Shown piece after piece: positions 7,766-14,635 of a stretch of DNA of 35,215 nt (its first letter is position 1; the number at the start of each line of letters is the position of its first letter). The DNA is from Candidatus Omnitrophota bacterium. Its GTDB lineage: Bacteria; Omnitrophota; Gorgyraeia; Aquiviventales; Aquiviventaceae. The notes under the pieces were generated by a model that saw only the letters and a list, made by a program, of their open reading frames with translations, was not told the origin of the DNA and made no database searches. Made by a program: the position numbers and the translations under genes. The stretch spans positions 1 through 35,215 of the forward strand of contig JAHFGW010000013.1 in the NCBI GenBank assembly GCA_023247235.1, written 5' to 3'.

Positions 7766-8772
7766 TCGAGATACGCCCCGTAGGAGATGGTTTGATCGTT
7801 CACGACGCGGCCGGGAGGCAACCGCTCCAGCGAGTCGCCGAGCCGCTGGGCCAGCGCGATGCGCCGCACTGCGTGGCCGGTTCCCGGGCCTTCAATGACC
7901 TCGCCGTGTCCCGCATACAGCATGACATGGACGATCCGCGCGGGGTTGCGGGCCTCGGAGAGGAAGATGAGATCCGCTGGCTGCGGCGCCGTGATGGGAC
8001 GCGCCTTCAAGTGTTGCTCATGAGCATCGCGGGGAATGGCCAGGCCCACAGTCCGGTAGGCGAGATTGACCAGCCCGGAACAGTCCACGCCGGTCACGGG
8101 CACCGCGTCCGCTTGGGGCGGACCCGGCCAGACCGGGCCTAGGGCCGGAGCCACATGGGGCGAACGGCCGCCCCAAAAGTACGGATCGCGCAGCAGCTGC
8201 TCGGCAGCCTGCACAATGAGCGCTCGCTTGCGGGCCACCGGCAGGCGCGCCAGCTCGTCAAGTGTGCGGGCCTGTCCGGCGTCAATCCATGCGCTGGAAC
8301 GATCCGGCAACTCCAGCCGCCATCGCTCACCACCCATGTCGGTCGCCCGCACCATCGCGCCCATTGGCAAGAGCAGGCCGCTCAAGTGCCGCTTGGAAGG
8401 ATCGCGCCACACCGGCGACCATTTGGCGGTGACGACGATCGTCGGATCCCAGACCCCTTTGCTCGGCACGAGCGCTTCGACCGGGATCCAGCCGGGATAA
8501 CCTTGCCACTTGCCGGCGCTGGTATACTCGAGCTGCTCCATCGCCTCGATGCGCGCCCATCCCTCCCGCGTGTCCAGGACACGGACCCGTTCGCCGAAGA
8601 GCAGTTGGGTGTCTTCCAGCAGGTCGTGGGTCGCGGCCGCGGCCTGCGTCTGCGGCTGTCGGCGCACATCCACGACCGGCCGGGAGACCACCATGACCTT
8701 TCCGGGCCCGGCGCAGCCCGCCACGCTGGCTACGATCGCCACGGCGAGCATCATCCTGCCAAGGACGCTCAT
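7762..8772 (-). CDS. NlpC/P60 peptidase lipoprotein with SH3 domains
   Basis: I choose ATG 8772 (MSVLGRMML) over the 497-aa ORF because it gives a lipoprotein signal with lipobox VAGC (Cys20) and because a promoter sits immediately upstream. Residues about 25-165 look like two bacterial SH3 units (VDVRRQPQ, WARI, GWIPVEAL). Residues about 180-336 are the NlpC/P60 domain, with nucleophile Cys231 in VDCSGLVN and His282 in IVHVMLYAG. It resembles YgiM/YkfC-type gamma-D-Glu-diamino-acid endopeptidases that trim peptidoglycan peptides, anchored to a membrane. It is coupled to the downstream DUF819 gene. Confidence 0.85.
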   Translation of the reverse strand: MSVLGRMMLAVAIVASVAGCAGPGKVMVVSRPVVDVRRQPQTQAAAATHDLLEDTQLLFGERVRVLDTREGWARIEAMEQLEYTSAGKWQGYPGWIPVEALVPSKGVWDPTIVVTAKWSPVWRDPSKRHLSGLLLPMGAMVRATDMGGERWRLELPDRSSAWIDAGQARTLDELARLPVARKRALIVQAAEQLLRDPYFWGGRSPHVAPALGPVWPGPPQADAVPVTGVDCSGLVNLAYRTVGLAIPRDAHEQHLKARPITAPQPADLIFLSEARNPARIVHVMLYAGHGEVIEGPGTGHAVRRIALAQRLGDSLERLPPGRVVNDQTISYGAYLE

Positions 8773-8779
8773 AGCCTGT

Positions 8780-8808
8780 AGGATACGCCTGCGGCCAAGA
8801 CCACGCAA
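8780..8808 (-). promoter_or_regulatory. Promoter of the NlpC/P60 gene, -10 abutting the start
   Basis: On the minus strand: TTGCGT, 17-nt spacer, TATCCT. Only 7 nt (ACAGGCT) separate the -10 from the ATG, so the expected transcription start falls within about 1 nt of the start codon. There is no Shine-Dalgarno site. Confidence 0.55.
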
Positions 8809-8916
8809 GGCTGCGAGAGGAAACACTTGGGTGCTCCTGTGCGGGGCCTGGCGCGCGAGCGATCCGCGAACGAGGCCTCCTGTCGCCTGCATATGAGGAC
8901 AGAGGCCGCGAGGCGC

Positions 8917-8945
8917 TTGTCTTGGCACAAGCGGCGGACTACAAT
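8917..8945 (+). promoter_or_regulatory. Promoter of the Lrp-domain gene
   Basis: TTGTCT (8917-8922), 17-nt spacer, TACAAT (8940-8945). The ATG is 16 nt further on, with GGAG at 8951-8954. The predicted leader is about 10 nt, so the GGAG would lie at the extreme 5' end of the mRNA. Confidence 0.5.
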
Positions 8946-8961
8946 AGGGCGGAGAATCCAG

Positions 8962-9195
8962 ATGCCCAAAGCCTTCATCATGATCGACATCGTTCCCGGC
9001 CAAGAGGCGAGCGTGGAATCGGCCGTCAGGCGGCTGGCCGGCGTCAAGATGGCGTTTCAGGTCACCGGTAGCGTCGATATGATCGCGTTTGTCGATGCGG
9101 AGCCCTACGCGGAGTTCGCCATGATCCTGTCGAGTATCCGGCATCTGCCCGGCGTGCGAGACACCGATTCTCATTTGGTCCTTGAGGCACAGTAA
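8962..9195 (+). CDS. Stand-alone Lrp/AsnC ligand-binding domain protein
   Basis: 77 aa matching only the C-terminal RAM/ligand-binding domain of Lrp/AsnC regulators: AFIMIDIVPGQEASVESAV, VTGSVDMIAFVDAEPYAEF, ILSSIRHLPGVRDTDSHLVL. It has no helix-turn-helix. Known stand-alone RAM proteins form oligomers that bind amino acids or allosterically modulate partners, so a regulator of a neighbour is possible but not shown. ATG 8962 follows GGAG by 7 nt. The longer ORF start (8827) would add a basic low-complexity extension and overlap the promoter. The gene is divergent from the NlpC/P60 gene. Confidence 0.82.
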   Translation: MPKAFIMIDIVPGQEASVESAVRRLAGVKMAFQVTGSVDMIAFVDAEPYAEFAMILSSIRHLPGVRDTDSHLVLEAQ

Positions 9196-9207
9196 GCCTG
9201 CCGTGGC

Positions 9208-9236
9208 TTGACGACGACGGGGTCCTACAGTAGAAT
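9208..9236 (+). promoter_or_regulatory. Promoter of the ferredoxin gene
   Basis: TTGACG (9208-9213), 17-nt spacer, TAGAAT (9231-9236), starting 13 nt after the Lrp-domain stop. The predicted leader is about 36 nt and contains a good GGAGG before the ATG, unlike the leaderless-looking genes nearby. Confidence 0.65.
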
Positions 9237-9278
9237 GCGCGGCAGGATCAGACACGCCAACGCAGGGAGGCGAGGCCG

Positions 9279-9593
9279 ATGTCGTATGTCATCGTCGAGA
9301 AATGCTTAGGCGAGCGGTATGCGGTGTGCGCGACCGTCTGCCCGGTGGAATGCATTCATCCTGGCGACTACCAAGGCAAGGAGTTCATGATCATCGACCC
9401 GGAGGTCTGCATCAACTGCGGCCTGTGCCTGCCTGAGTGCCCGGTGGGCGCGATCATTGCCTCCGAGGAGGAAGACCCGGCCTACGCGAAGATCAATAAA
9501 GAGCTCACCCCAAGCTTCAAGAACAACCCCCCCGCGCCGGAGCGGCCTAAGAACGATCCGCCGAAGCGTCCAGGGAATAAGCTCGTGAACTAA
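9279..9593 (+). CDS. fdxA: 7Fe-type (3Fe-4S/4Fe-4S) ferredoxin
   Basis: 104 aa. Cysteines at 9, 17, 21 and 25 (CLGERYAVCATVCPVEC) followed by 44, 47, 50 and 54 (CINCGLCLPECP) reproduce the Azotobacter FdI/FdxA pattern (C-x7-C-x3-C-P, then CxxCxxCxxxCP). This predicts one [3Fe-4S] and one [4Fe-4S] cluster. It is a soluble low-potential electron carrier and a plausible donor for siroheme-dependent reductases such as the one at 19.6 kb, though that link is inference. The tail (KNNPPAPERPKNDPPKRPG) is proline- and lysine-rich and probably disordered. The ATG is preceded by GGGAGGCGAGG. Confidence 0.9.
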   Translation: MSYVIVEKCLGERYAVCATVCPVECIHPGDYQGKEFMIIDPEVCINCGLCLPECPVGAIIASEEEDPAYAKINKELTPSFKNNPPAPERPKNDPPKRPGNKLVN

Positions 9594-9616
9594 CCCTCAG
9601 CGTTCCATAACGCGTA

Positions 9617-9645
9617 GAGGCCGCCGAAGATGATTCGGCGGCCTC
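9617..9645. terminator. Hairpin between convergent genes, possible bidirectional terminator
   Basis: GAGGCCGCCGAA (9617-9628) and TTCGGCGGCCTC (9634-9645) form a perfect 12-bp stem with loop GATGA. It lies between the ends of the ferredoxin gene and elp3. Neither side has a T-run, so termination strength is uncertain. Confidence 0.5.
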
Positions 9646-9671
9646 AGTGTGTTCGGGAGCACGCCGCGCGC

Positions 9672-11324
9672 TTAGATCAGGGCTTTCACCATGTACGTGC
9701 CCTCGAGGGCATAGCCCAGGCGCCGGTAGTACGAACGCACGCCCACTCCGGCGATGACCGCGACCCGCGGGCAGCCGAACTCTTCGCGCGCGATCCGCTC
9801 CGCCTCCGCCACCAGCCGGGCGCCGAACCCCTGATGCTGGGCGGCATCCCGGACGTGTTGATCCAGGGCCAAATGCTCTCCATAGGTGTGCAGCTCGCGG
9901 ATCAGGGCGCAGCCGGCCAGCTCCGGAAGCCACCCGCGCGCCGAGCCGCCGGCACCCGGGATGCGCAAGCGCAACAGGGAGGCGAGCCGATCCGTCACGG
10001 GGTCTTCGAAACTCAGAAAGATTTCTAACCCTCCGGCCGCGTCGTAGGCCTGCCGCGCCAGGTGCCACGAGCCGCCGGCGTCGACTCGCACCTGCCGGCA
10101 GCGGATGCACCGGCACGAGAGGCCTTGCGCGCGCATGCGCGCCAGGACCGTTTCGCGCAGGTTGGTGACGCGCGAGCCGGCCCGGATGGACGTTGAAGGA
10201 ATGTCGCGGATCACCCGCTCAATTCGGACAAAGGACGGCGCGAGCTGCTTCATGCGGATCAAGAGTTCGATGAGCGTCTGGTCGTCATACGGATGGTAGC
10301 GGCCGTCGCGCCACCACTGAAACAAGTCCGCCGTCTCAATCACGACGCAGGGATACAGCTTGATCGCATCCGGTCGATATGCCGGATCGGCGAAGAGCTG
10401 GCGCATGGTGTCCAGGTCGCCCTCGGGTGTGGCCCCGGGCAAGTTCGGCATGAGATGGTAGGCGATCTTAAAGCCCGCCTCGCGCAGCAGGCGCGTCGCC
10501 TGCCGCACTTCGGCCGTCGTATGATCGCGCACAATGAGCGCCAGCACCTGCTCATCCAGGCTCTGCACGCCCAGCTCCACGCGCGTGACCCCGAGCCGGC
10601 GCAATCGGATCAGCTCGGCCTCGTCGAGGTAGTCCGGCCGCGTCTCGATCGTGATGCCGATCAGCCGACTGCCCGCCGTCTCATTACGTCGCTGTACGTC
10701 GCTGAGGGTGAGCGACTCGGCGCTCGTGGTTCGTGGTTCGTGGTTCGTGGTCTTGCCTCGAGCCTCGAGCCTCGAACCTCCCGCGAATTCATTGGCGGCC
10801 TCGAAGCACCGTTGGACAAACCACTCCTGATAGGCGGCAGGATAGAAGGACCAGGTGCCGCCTTTGATGATGAGCTCGATCTTGTCCGTGGCGTGGCCGG
10901 TGTCTACCAGCGCCCGGAGGCGGGAGACGACCTGCTGATGCGGGTCGTAATCGCTGCGCAGCGCCCGCAGGATCGCCGGCTCATTGGGAAGATAGCTCTT
11001 GGGCGCCCGCGCCTCGGTCGGGCAATAGACGCAGCGTCCCGGGCAGGCATAGGGTGCGGTGATCACCGTCACCGTCGCCAGGCCGGATTGCGAGCGGATG
11101 TCATTCAACCGCAGCAGGCGCTCGAGGCGCCGGTCAGGCACTCGGCGGCCCGCCGCGACATCCAGGCGGTAGCGGCTGAGCAGCAGATCATTGCGCGCCA
11201 GCGGCTGGCCGAAGCGGCTTGCGAAGACGGTCTTCACCCGGCGCAGCGCCCGGCGATCGGCGGGCAGCGTGCGGGTGAGCTCATCGAGGAGCAGGCCCGG
11301 CAGATCAGACGACGCGGAAGCCAT
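9672..11324 (-). CDS. elp3: Elp3-type radical SAM/GNAT tRNA-modifying enzyme
   Basis: 550 aa. Radical SAM cysteines are at 94, 98 and 101 (CPGRCVYC), then the Elp3-typical LPNEPAILR and IKGGTWSFYP. A C-terminal GNAT acetyltransferase domain (about 460-550) contains IRELHTYGEHL, QGFGARLVAEAERIA and YYRRLGYALEG. Elp3 makes the carboxymethyl group of cm5U34 in tRNA from acetyl-CoA; bacterial single-subunit versions are known. I choose ATG 11324, not 11582, because a promoter ends 7 nt upstream and the extension overlaps the divergent GNAT gene. Residues about 183-203 (SRLEARGKTTNHEPRTTSAES) are an in-frame insertion encoded by a 7-nt repeat. Confidence 0.9.
   Translation of the reverse strand: MASASSDLPGLLLDELTRTLPADRRALRRVKTVFASRFGQPLARNDLLLSRYRLDVAAGRRVPDRRLERLLRLNDIRSQSGLATVTVITAPYACPGRCVYCPTEARAPKSYLPNEPAILRALRSDYDPHQQVVSRLRALVDTGHATDKIELIIKGGTWSFYPAAYQEWFVQRCFEAANEFAGGSRLEARGKTTNHEPRTTSAESLTLSDVQRRNETAGSRLIGITIETRPDYLDEAELIRLRRLGVTRVELGVQSLDEQVLALIVRDHTTAEVRQATRLLREAGFKIAYHLMPNLPGATPEGDLDTMRQLFADPAYRPDAIKLYPCVVIETADLFQWWRDGRYHPYDDQTLIELLIRMKQLAPSFVRIERVIRDIPSTSIRAGSRVTNLRETVLARMRAQGLSCRCIRCRQVRVDAGGSWHLARQAYDAAGGLEIFLSFEDPVTDRLASLLRLRIPGAGGSARGWLPELAGCALIRELHTYGEHLALDQHVRDAAQHQGFGARLVAEAERIAREEFGCPRVAVIAGVGVRSYYRRLGYALEGTYMVKALI
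10723..10778. repeat. Heptanucleotide repeat inside elp3 (TTCGTGG / TCGAGCC)
   Basis: Eight contiguous 7-mers: CTCGTGG, TTCGTGG three times, then TCTTGCC, TCGAGCC twice, TCGAACC. The second half is the approximate reverse complement of the first half (GGYTCGA against GGTTCGT), so the array folds back on itself with one mismatch and a possible G-U per turn. It keeps the elp3 frame because three heptamers encode seven residues. Confidence 0.78.
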
Positions 11325-11331
11325 CCGCGCT

Positions 11332-11384
11332 ATCATACGGGAAGACGACGAGGCATTGCAACGCTCCAGACCCGCCTCTATAAT
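11332..11384. promoter_or_regulatory. Divergent elp3/GNAT promoters sharing one palindromic -35
   Basis: TTGCAA (11356-11361) is its own reverse complement. Rightward: TTGCAA, 17 nt, TATAAT (11379-11384), then 9 nt to the GNAT ATG. Leftward: the same TTGCAA, 18 nt, TATGAT (11337-11332), then 7 nt to the elp3 ATG. Both transcripts would start within about 3 nt of their start codons. A shared -35 implies the two promoters cannot be occupied at once. Confidence 0.65.
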
Positions 11385-11393
11385 GAGGCGCAA

Positions 11394-11711
11394 ATGGCTA
11401 AACCGCTGACCGTGGAACACGACGTCCAGGGCCGCCGCTTCTGCGCGATGCTGGAAGGGTACGAAGCCTGCCTCATGTACCGGCTCCAAGGCCGGGACCT
11501 GGATCTCTACCATACCTACGTACCGGAAGCCTTCCGGGGCCGGGGCATCGCGGAGAAGCTCTGCCAGGCGGCGTTTGAACACGCGAAGGCCAACGGATTG
11601 ACGGTCCTCCCCTCATGTGCCTATATTGCGACGGCCTACCTGAAGCGGCACCCCGAATACGAGCCGCTCGTCAAGCGCGGGCCGGCGTCCAACCCCATTG
11701 TCTCCGGCTGA
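11394..11711 (+). CDS. Small GNAT-family N-acetyltransferase (YjdJ-like)
   Basis: 105 aa. The motif A core is VPEAFRGRGIAEKLCQAAFEHAKANGL, with the acetyl-CoA pyrophosphate loop RGRGIA. The end PSCAYIATAYLKRHPEYEPLV matches the short acetyltransferase family (PF14542 type). The substrate is unknown. I take ATG 11394 rather than the 472-aa ORF start, which runs antisense through elp3. It has a near-consensus promoter immediately upstream; GAGGCG lies between the -10 and the ATG but would be almost entirely upstream of the transcript start. Confidence 0.85.
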   Translation: MAKPLTVEHDVQGRRFCAMLEGYEACLMYRLQGRDLDLYHTYVPEAFRGRGIAEKLCQAAFEHAKANGLTVLPSCAYIATAYLKRHPEYEPLVKRGPASNPIVSG

Positions 11712-11713
11712 CC

Positions 11714-11811
11714 GTGTTCGTTGTTTATAGAAAAAGGACTTCGAGGACTGGACATGTTTCTGTACGACTCCCGGCATTTGCTACGAACACCGAACACCAA
11801 ACACCGAACAG
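11714..11811. repeat. Heptanucleotide repeat hairpin (GTGTTCG / CGAACAC)
   Basis: Right arm: CGAACAC, CGAACAC, CAAACAC, CGAACAG (11784-11811). Left arm: GTGTTCG, TTGTTTA (11714-11727), the complementary word with decay. It fills the gap between the GNAT stop and def; the right arm ends 7 nt before the def ATG, leaving no Shine-Dalgarno site. Confidence 0.7.
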
Positions 11812-11818
11812 ACCTTGA

Positions 11819-12349
11819 ATGGCCATCCTGAAAGTCTCGCGCCTCGGTCACCCGGTCCTGCGCAAGCCTGCCGAAGCGGTCCCACGCGAAAGCATCGCCT
11901 CGCCGACCATCCAGCGCCTCATCGACGACATGATCGAGACGATGCGCGAGTACGACGGCGTCGGCATCGCCGCGCCGCAGGTGCACGTCTCCAAGCAGAT
12001 CGCCGTGATCGAGGTGCAGGATAACCGCCGCTACCCGGGCGAGAACTCCATTCCTCTCACGGTGCTCATCAATCCGAAGATCCTCGCCGCGTCCAAGCAG
12101 CCGCTCGAGGATTGGGAGGGCTGCCTCAGCGTGGAGGAGTTGCGCGGACGGGTGCCGCGGGCCGAGTCCGTGGAGCTCGAGGCCTATACCCGCAAGGGAG
12201 AGAAGATCCGCCTGCACGCGCACCGGTTCTTCGCGCGAGTGATCCAGCATGAGTGCGATCACCTGGCCGGCAAGGTCTTTTTGGATCGCATGCCTGACCT
12301 GAAGACCCTGGCTCACCTCAAGGAATTTGTCCGGTACTGGCAAGATTGA
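11819..12349 (+). CDS. def: Peptide deformylase
   Basis: 176 aa. All three deformylase motifs are intact: GVGIAAPQ (47-54), EGCLSV with metal ligand Cys102, and HECDH with His144, catalytic Glu145 and His148. It removes the formyl group from nascent N-termini in the cytoplasm. The start is ATG 11819; the bases before it (CAGACCTTGA) contain no Shine-Dalgarno site because a 7-nt repeat abuts the gene. A short insertion-like segment (DNRRYPGENSIP, about 68-79) sits between strands. It follows the GNAT gene on the same strand. Confidence 0.95.
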   Translation: MAILKVSRLGHPVLRKPAEAVPRESIASPTIQRLIDDMIETMREYDGVGIAAPQVHVSKQIAVIEVQDNRRYPGENSIPLTVLINPKILAASKQPLEDWEGCLSVEELRGRVPRAESVELEAYTRKGEKIRLHAHRFFARVIQHECDHLAGKVFLDRMPDLKTLAHLKEFVRYWQD

Positions 12350-12364
12350 GTCCCGCCGACGATT

Positions 12365-12432
12365 AGCGTTCAGCGTATAGCGTTCAGCGTATAGGAGAGC
12401 CGAATCGGCGGTCTGCCTGAACGCTGAACGCT
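12365..12432. repeat. Heptanucleotide repeat hairpin (AGCGTTC / GAACGCT)
   Basis: Left arm: AGCGTTC, AGCGTAT, AGCGTTC, AGCGTAT (12365-12392). Right arm: GAACGCT, GAACGCT (12419-12432), the exact reverse complement of AGCGTTC. Between them lies a small GCCGA-A-TCGGC dyad (12399-12409). The site is between the convergent ends of def and ygfZ and might serve as a terminator, but no T-run is present. Confidence 0.75.
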
Positions 12433-12454
12433 AAGCCAGAAGATCGGCTGGCAC

Positions 12455-13603
12455 TTACTTGGCTGGCACAAATGGCCTGTTGACGACACGGGCCAGCAGA
12501 GGCGTCCCGCGGTGCAGAATGAGGAGGGGTGTGCCGGGAGCATACGCCGAGCGCTTGACGTAGCCCATCGCGATCGCCCGGCCTAGGGTGGGGGAAAAAC
12601 AGGCGCTCGTGACGCGCCCCAACGCCTCGCCCCGACCCCAGGTGGGGCGGGGCTCGCCTGGCGCCGTGGGCGCGTTCCGGTGCCCGGACGCAGCCGCGAG
12701 AAGGGACGCGCCTGGTTCCGGCACGTCGTTCCCCTCCAATTCCAGCCCCATCAGCCGCTTGCTCACTGACCCTTGCGATTGCAGGCGCGCCATGATCTCT
12801 TGGCCCACGTAACAGCCCTTCGTCTCGCTGAGGGCGACCCGCTCCAACCCGGTTTCCGGCAGCAGGGTCTCTTCATCCATGTCCTGGCCGAACCAGGGCA
12901 GGCCGCCTTCGATCCGGGCGACATTCAGCGCTTCCCACGCGACCAGGCCCAGGCCGTGCGCGCTCCCCGCGTGCTGCAGATACTCCCAGGCCGGCTGGGC
13001 CTGCTCGGCCGGAACCAGGCACAGGACACCCGCCTCGCCGGTCAGCGTGTAACGGACCAGCCGCCCCGGGATGCCTCCCAGCGACACGGACATGTGATCG
13101 CCGGGTTGGGGCAGCGACACGACGGTGCCCAGCAAGTTGGTGAGGCATTCCATGGTGCGGGGACCTTGGAGGGCCAGGACCGCCTGGCTGCGCTCCTGGT
13201 TGGTCACGACGACCCGCTCGCGAAAACAATAGTGCTCCAGCGTCTTCGCCACAGCCGCAGTACGAGTCGCGTCGCAGAGCAGCCGGATGGTCGTGGAGTC
13301 GGCAAGCACCAGCAGTTCTGCGATGAGCTTGGCCGTGGAGGTCAGCAAGGCGGCCCGGCATCCGGCGCCGGGCACCAGGCGCTTGATGTCATTGCTCAGC
13401 AGGTTGTGAAGAAAGCTCACCCGGTCCTCGCCCCCAACCGTCACGCAGCCTTGAGTCGAATAATCGATGAGGCCGACAGCTGAACGCAGCCTCGCGTACT
13501 CTGTCTCAACATCCTCGAAGCGCCACGGCACGACCCACTCGCCGAAGGGCTCATACACGGCGTTCGGATGATGGTGCGCATGCAAGAGCAGCGGGTAGGG
13601 CAT
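12455..13603 (-). CDS. ygfZ: YgfZ/GcvT-like folate-binding Fe-S maintenance protein
   Basis: 382 aa with the family signature KGCYVGQE (Lys262 to Glu269; Cys264 is the conserved cysteine). It has a GcvT-like tetrahydrofolate fold throughout (LIDYSTQGCVTVGGEDRVSFL, LLSNDIKRL) and the C-terminal barrel VTSACFSPTLGRAIAMGYV. YgfZ proteins support synthesis or repair of certain Fe-S enzymes, including radical SAM enzymes; elp3 and Complex I lie nearby. Residues about 305-328 (ASGHRNAPTAPGEPRPTWGRGEAL) are an extra low-complexity loop encoded by a GC palindrome. A promoter sits 6 nt before the ATG, predicting a leaderless mRNA. Confidence 0.9.
   Translation of the reverse strand: MPYPLLLHAHHHPNAVYEPFGEWVVPWRFEDVETEYARLRSAVGLIDYSTQGCVTVGGEDRVSFLHNLLSNDIKRLVPGAGCRAALLTSTAKLIAELLVLADSTTIRLLCDATRTAAVAKTLEHYCFRERVVVTNQERSQAVLALQGPRTMECLTNLLGTVVSLPQPGDHMSVSLGGIPGRLVRYTLTGEAGVLCLVPAEQAQPAWEYLQHAGSAHGLGLVAWEALNVARIEGGLPWFGQDMDEETLLPETGLERVALSETKGCYVGQEIMARLQSQGSVSKRLMGLELEGNDVPEPGASLLAAASGHRNAPTAPGEPRPTWGRGEALGRVTSACFSPTLGRAIAMGYVKRSAYAPGTPLLILHRGTPLLARVVNRPFVPAK
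12629..12658. repeat. GC-rich palindrome inside ygfZ
   Basis: GCCCC-GA-CCCC then AGGT then GGGG-C-GGGGC forms an imperfect hairpin, followed by TCGCC. The 15-mer GGGGCGGGGCTCGCC (12644-12658) is identical to 1161-1175 in the first VWA gene. It is in frame within ygfZ. Confidence 0.55.
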
Positions 13604-13609
13604 GGCGCC

Positions 13610-13638
13610 ACTCTAGCTGCCCGCCTCGAACGCGTCAA
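13610..13638 (-). promoter_or_regulatory. ygfZ promoter, -10 abutting the start
   Basis: Minus strand: TTGACG, 17-nt spacer, TAGAGT, then 6 nt (GGCGCC) to the ATG. The predicted transcription start coincides with the A of ATG. No Shine-Dalgarno site is possible. Confidence 0.58.
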
Positions 13639-13712
13639 GCCACCGTCCATCTCCAAGGCGTCCTCAGGTGCGGGGCCGGGCTCGCGGTAGGTTCACGACC
13701 GCTAGTCATACT

Positions 13713-13872
13713 GCGGGCGCCAGGGGGCCGCGTTCGCGGATCGCTCGCGCGCCCCGGCGTGGCGCGCTTCGCTCGGCGGATGTTGGCGCTCGTCCCTAGC
13801 CGTCAGGCCAGAGGGACTCCATGCCCGCGCCAACATCCGAACGTCCGCTCCACGCGGCCCCCTGCCACCCGC
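13713..13872. other. Nested inverted repeat, possible structured RNA or MITE-like element
   Basis: This lies in the 445-nt gap between ygfZ and tpx. Outer stem: 13713-13733 with 13852-13872 (19 of 21 complementary; core AGGGGGCCGCGT), extended by GCGGA/TCCGC (13736-13740/13844-13848). A side hairpin GCGCGCC/GGCGCGC lies at 13747-13767. An inner 13-bp perfect stem is CGGATGTTGGCGC (13777-13789) with GCGCCAACATCCG (13827-13839), capped by GTCCCT/AGGGAC. The shape is a three-way junction. I see no convincing gene in it and no target-site duplication, and I recognise no known RNA family. The rest of the gap holds the two promoters and the motif at 13932. Confidence 0.6.
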
Positions 13873-13931
13873 AAAGGAGGGACGCGACCGGAGCACGGGC
13901 AGGCTCGGTACGCACAGCACGCGAATGCCCT

Positions 13932-13946
13932 GGCAGGACCCGCCAA
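13932..13946 (+). promoter_or_regulatory. 15-nt motif shared with the nuoA upstream region, copy 1
   Basis: GGCAGGACCCGCCAA here and GGCAGGACCCGTCAA at 24896-24910 differ at one base. Both lie in intergenic DNA, 36 and 29 nt before the -35 of the tpx and nuo promoters. This could be a regulator site or the remnant of a dispersed repeat. Confidence 0.35.
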
Positions 13947-13982
13947 GCGTGACAACCAGACACTACCCGTCGCCAGGCAGCC

Positions 13983-14011
13983 TTGACGGTGCCGAGCCTT
14001 TCCGATAGCAT
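13983..14011 (+). promoter_or_regulatory. tpx promoter
   Basis: TTGACG (13983-13988), 17-nt spacer, TAGCAT (14006-14011). The leader is about 30 nt and carries AAGGAGG 5 nt before the tpx ATG, so this gene is conventionally led. Confidence 0.6.
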
Positions 14012-14048
14012 GAATGCTCGTCTCTCACCCGCCACCAAGGAGGCTTCC

Positions 14049-14594
14049 ATGGCGACGACGACAGTCAGCGCGCCCCCGGAACGCAAGGGTGCCGTGACGT
14101 TCAAAGGCAATCCGCTCACGTTGATCGGCCCGGAGATTCGCCCGGGGATGAACGCCCCAGGCTTCCAGGTCCTGGCTCAAGACCTGAGCCCGGTGACGCT
14201 CGCGAATTCTGCAGGCAAGGTGCGGCTGCTGGTCGCTGTGCCGTCGGTGGACACGCCCGTCTGTGATCAAGAGACGCGCCGCTTCAATGAGGAAGCCGCA
14301 ACACTCTCCAAGGACGTGCAGATCCTCGCGATCAGCATGGACTTGCCCTTTGCCCAGAAGCGGTGGTGCGGCGCCGCCGGCATCGACCGCGTGCAAGTCC
14401 TCTCCGACCACCGCGACGCGTCATTCGGGGCCGCCTACGGCGTCCTCATCAAGGAACTGCGCATCTTGGCGCGCGCCGTGTTCGTCGTCGATCGGGCCGG
14501 CACGGTCCGTTATGCGGAGTACGTGCCGGACATCACGTCTCATCCGCAGTACGACGCGGCCTTGGCCGCCGTTCGCCAAGCGGCCGGTTCGTAG
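14049..14594 (+). CDS. tpx: Thiol peroxidase Tpx
   Basis: 181 aa. This is an atypical 2-Cys peroxiredoxin: peroxidatic Cys72 in PSVDTPVCDQETRRFN and resolving Cys107 in KRWCGAAGI, separated as in the Tpx family. The N-terminal GNPLTLIGPEIRPGMNAPGF is also typical. It reduces hydroperoxides with electrons from thioredoxin; a thioredoxin reductase lies at 33.3 kb. I choose ATG 14049 because AAGGAGG precedes it and because the 13983 ORF extension covers the promoter and ribosome-binding site. Confidence 0.95.
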   Translation: MATTTVSAPPERKGAVTFKGNPLTLIGPEIRPGMNAPGFQVLAQDLSPVTLANSAGKVRLLVAVPSVDTPVCDQETRRFNEEAATLSKDVQILAISMDLPFAQKRWCGAAGIDRVQVLSDHRDASFGAAYGVLIKELRILARAVFVVDRAGTVRYAEYVPDITSHPQYDAALAAVRQAAGS

Positions 14595-14635
14595 TCTGCG
14601 GCCCGGCCGCCACCGCGGCACGAGGTGGGACAGAC

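Noticed and set aside
9617-9645. Strong rho-independent terminator
   Set aside because: The stem is perfect but neither side has a T-run; kept only as a possible terminator.
10723-10778. CRISPR array
   Set aside because: Seven-nt units without spacers and with inverted complementary halves are not CRISPR repeats; there are no cas genes.
13702-13920. 72-aa minus-strand ORF in the ygfZ-tpx gap
   Set aside because: It spans the nested inverted repeat, has no ribosome-binding site that I can see and no recognisable motif.
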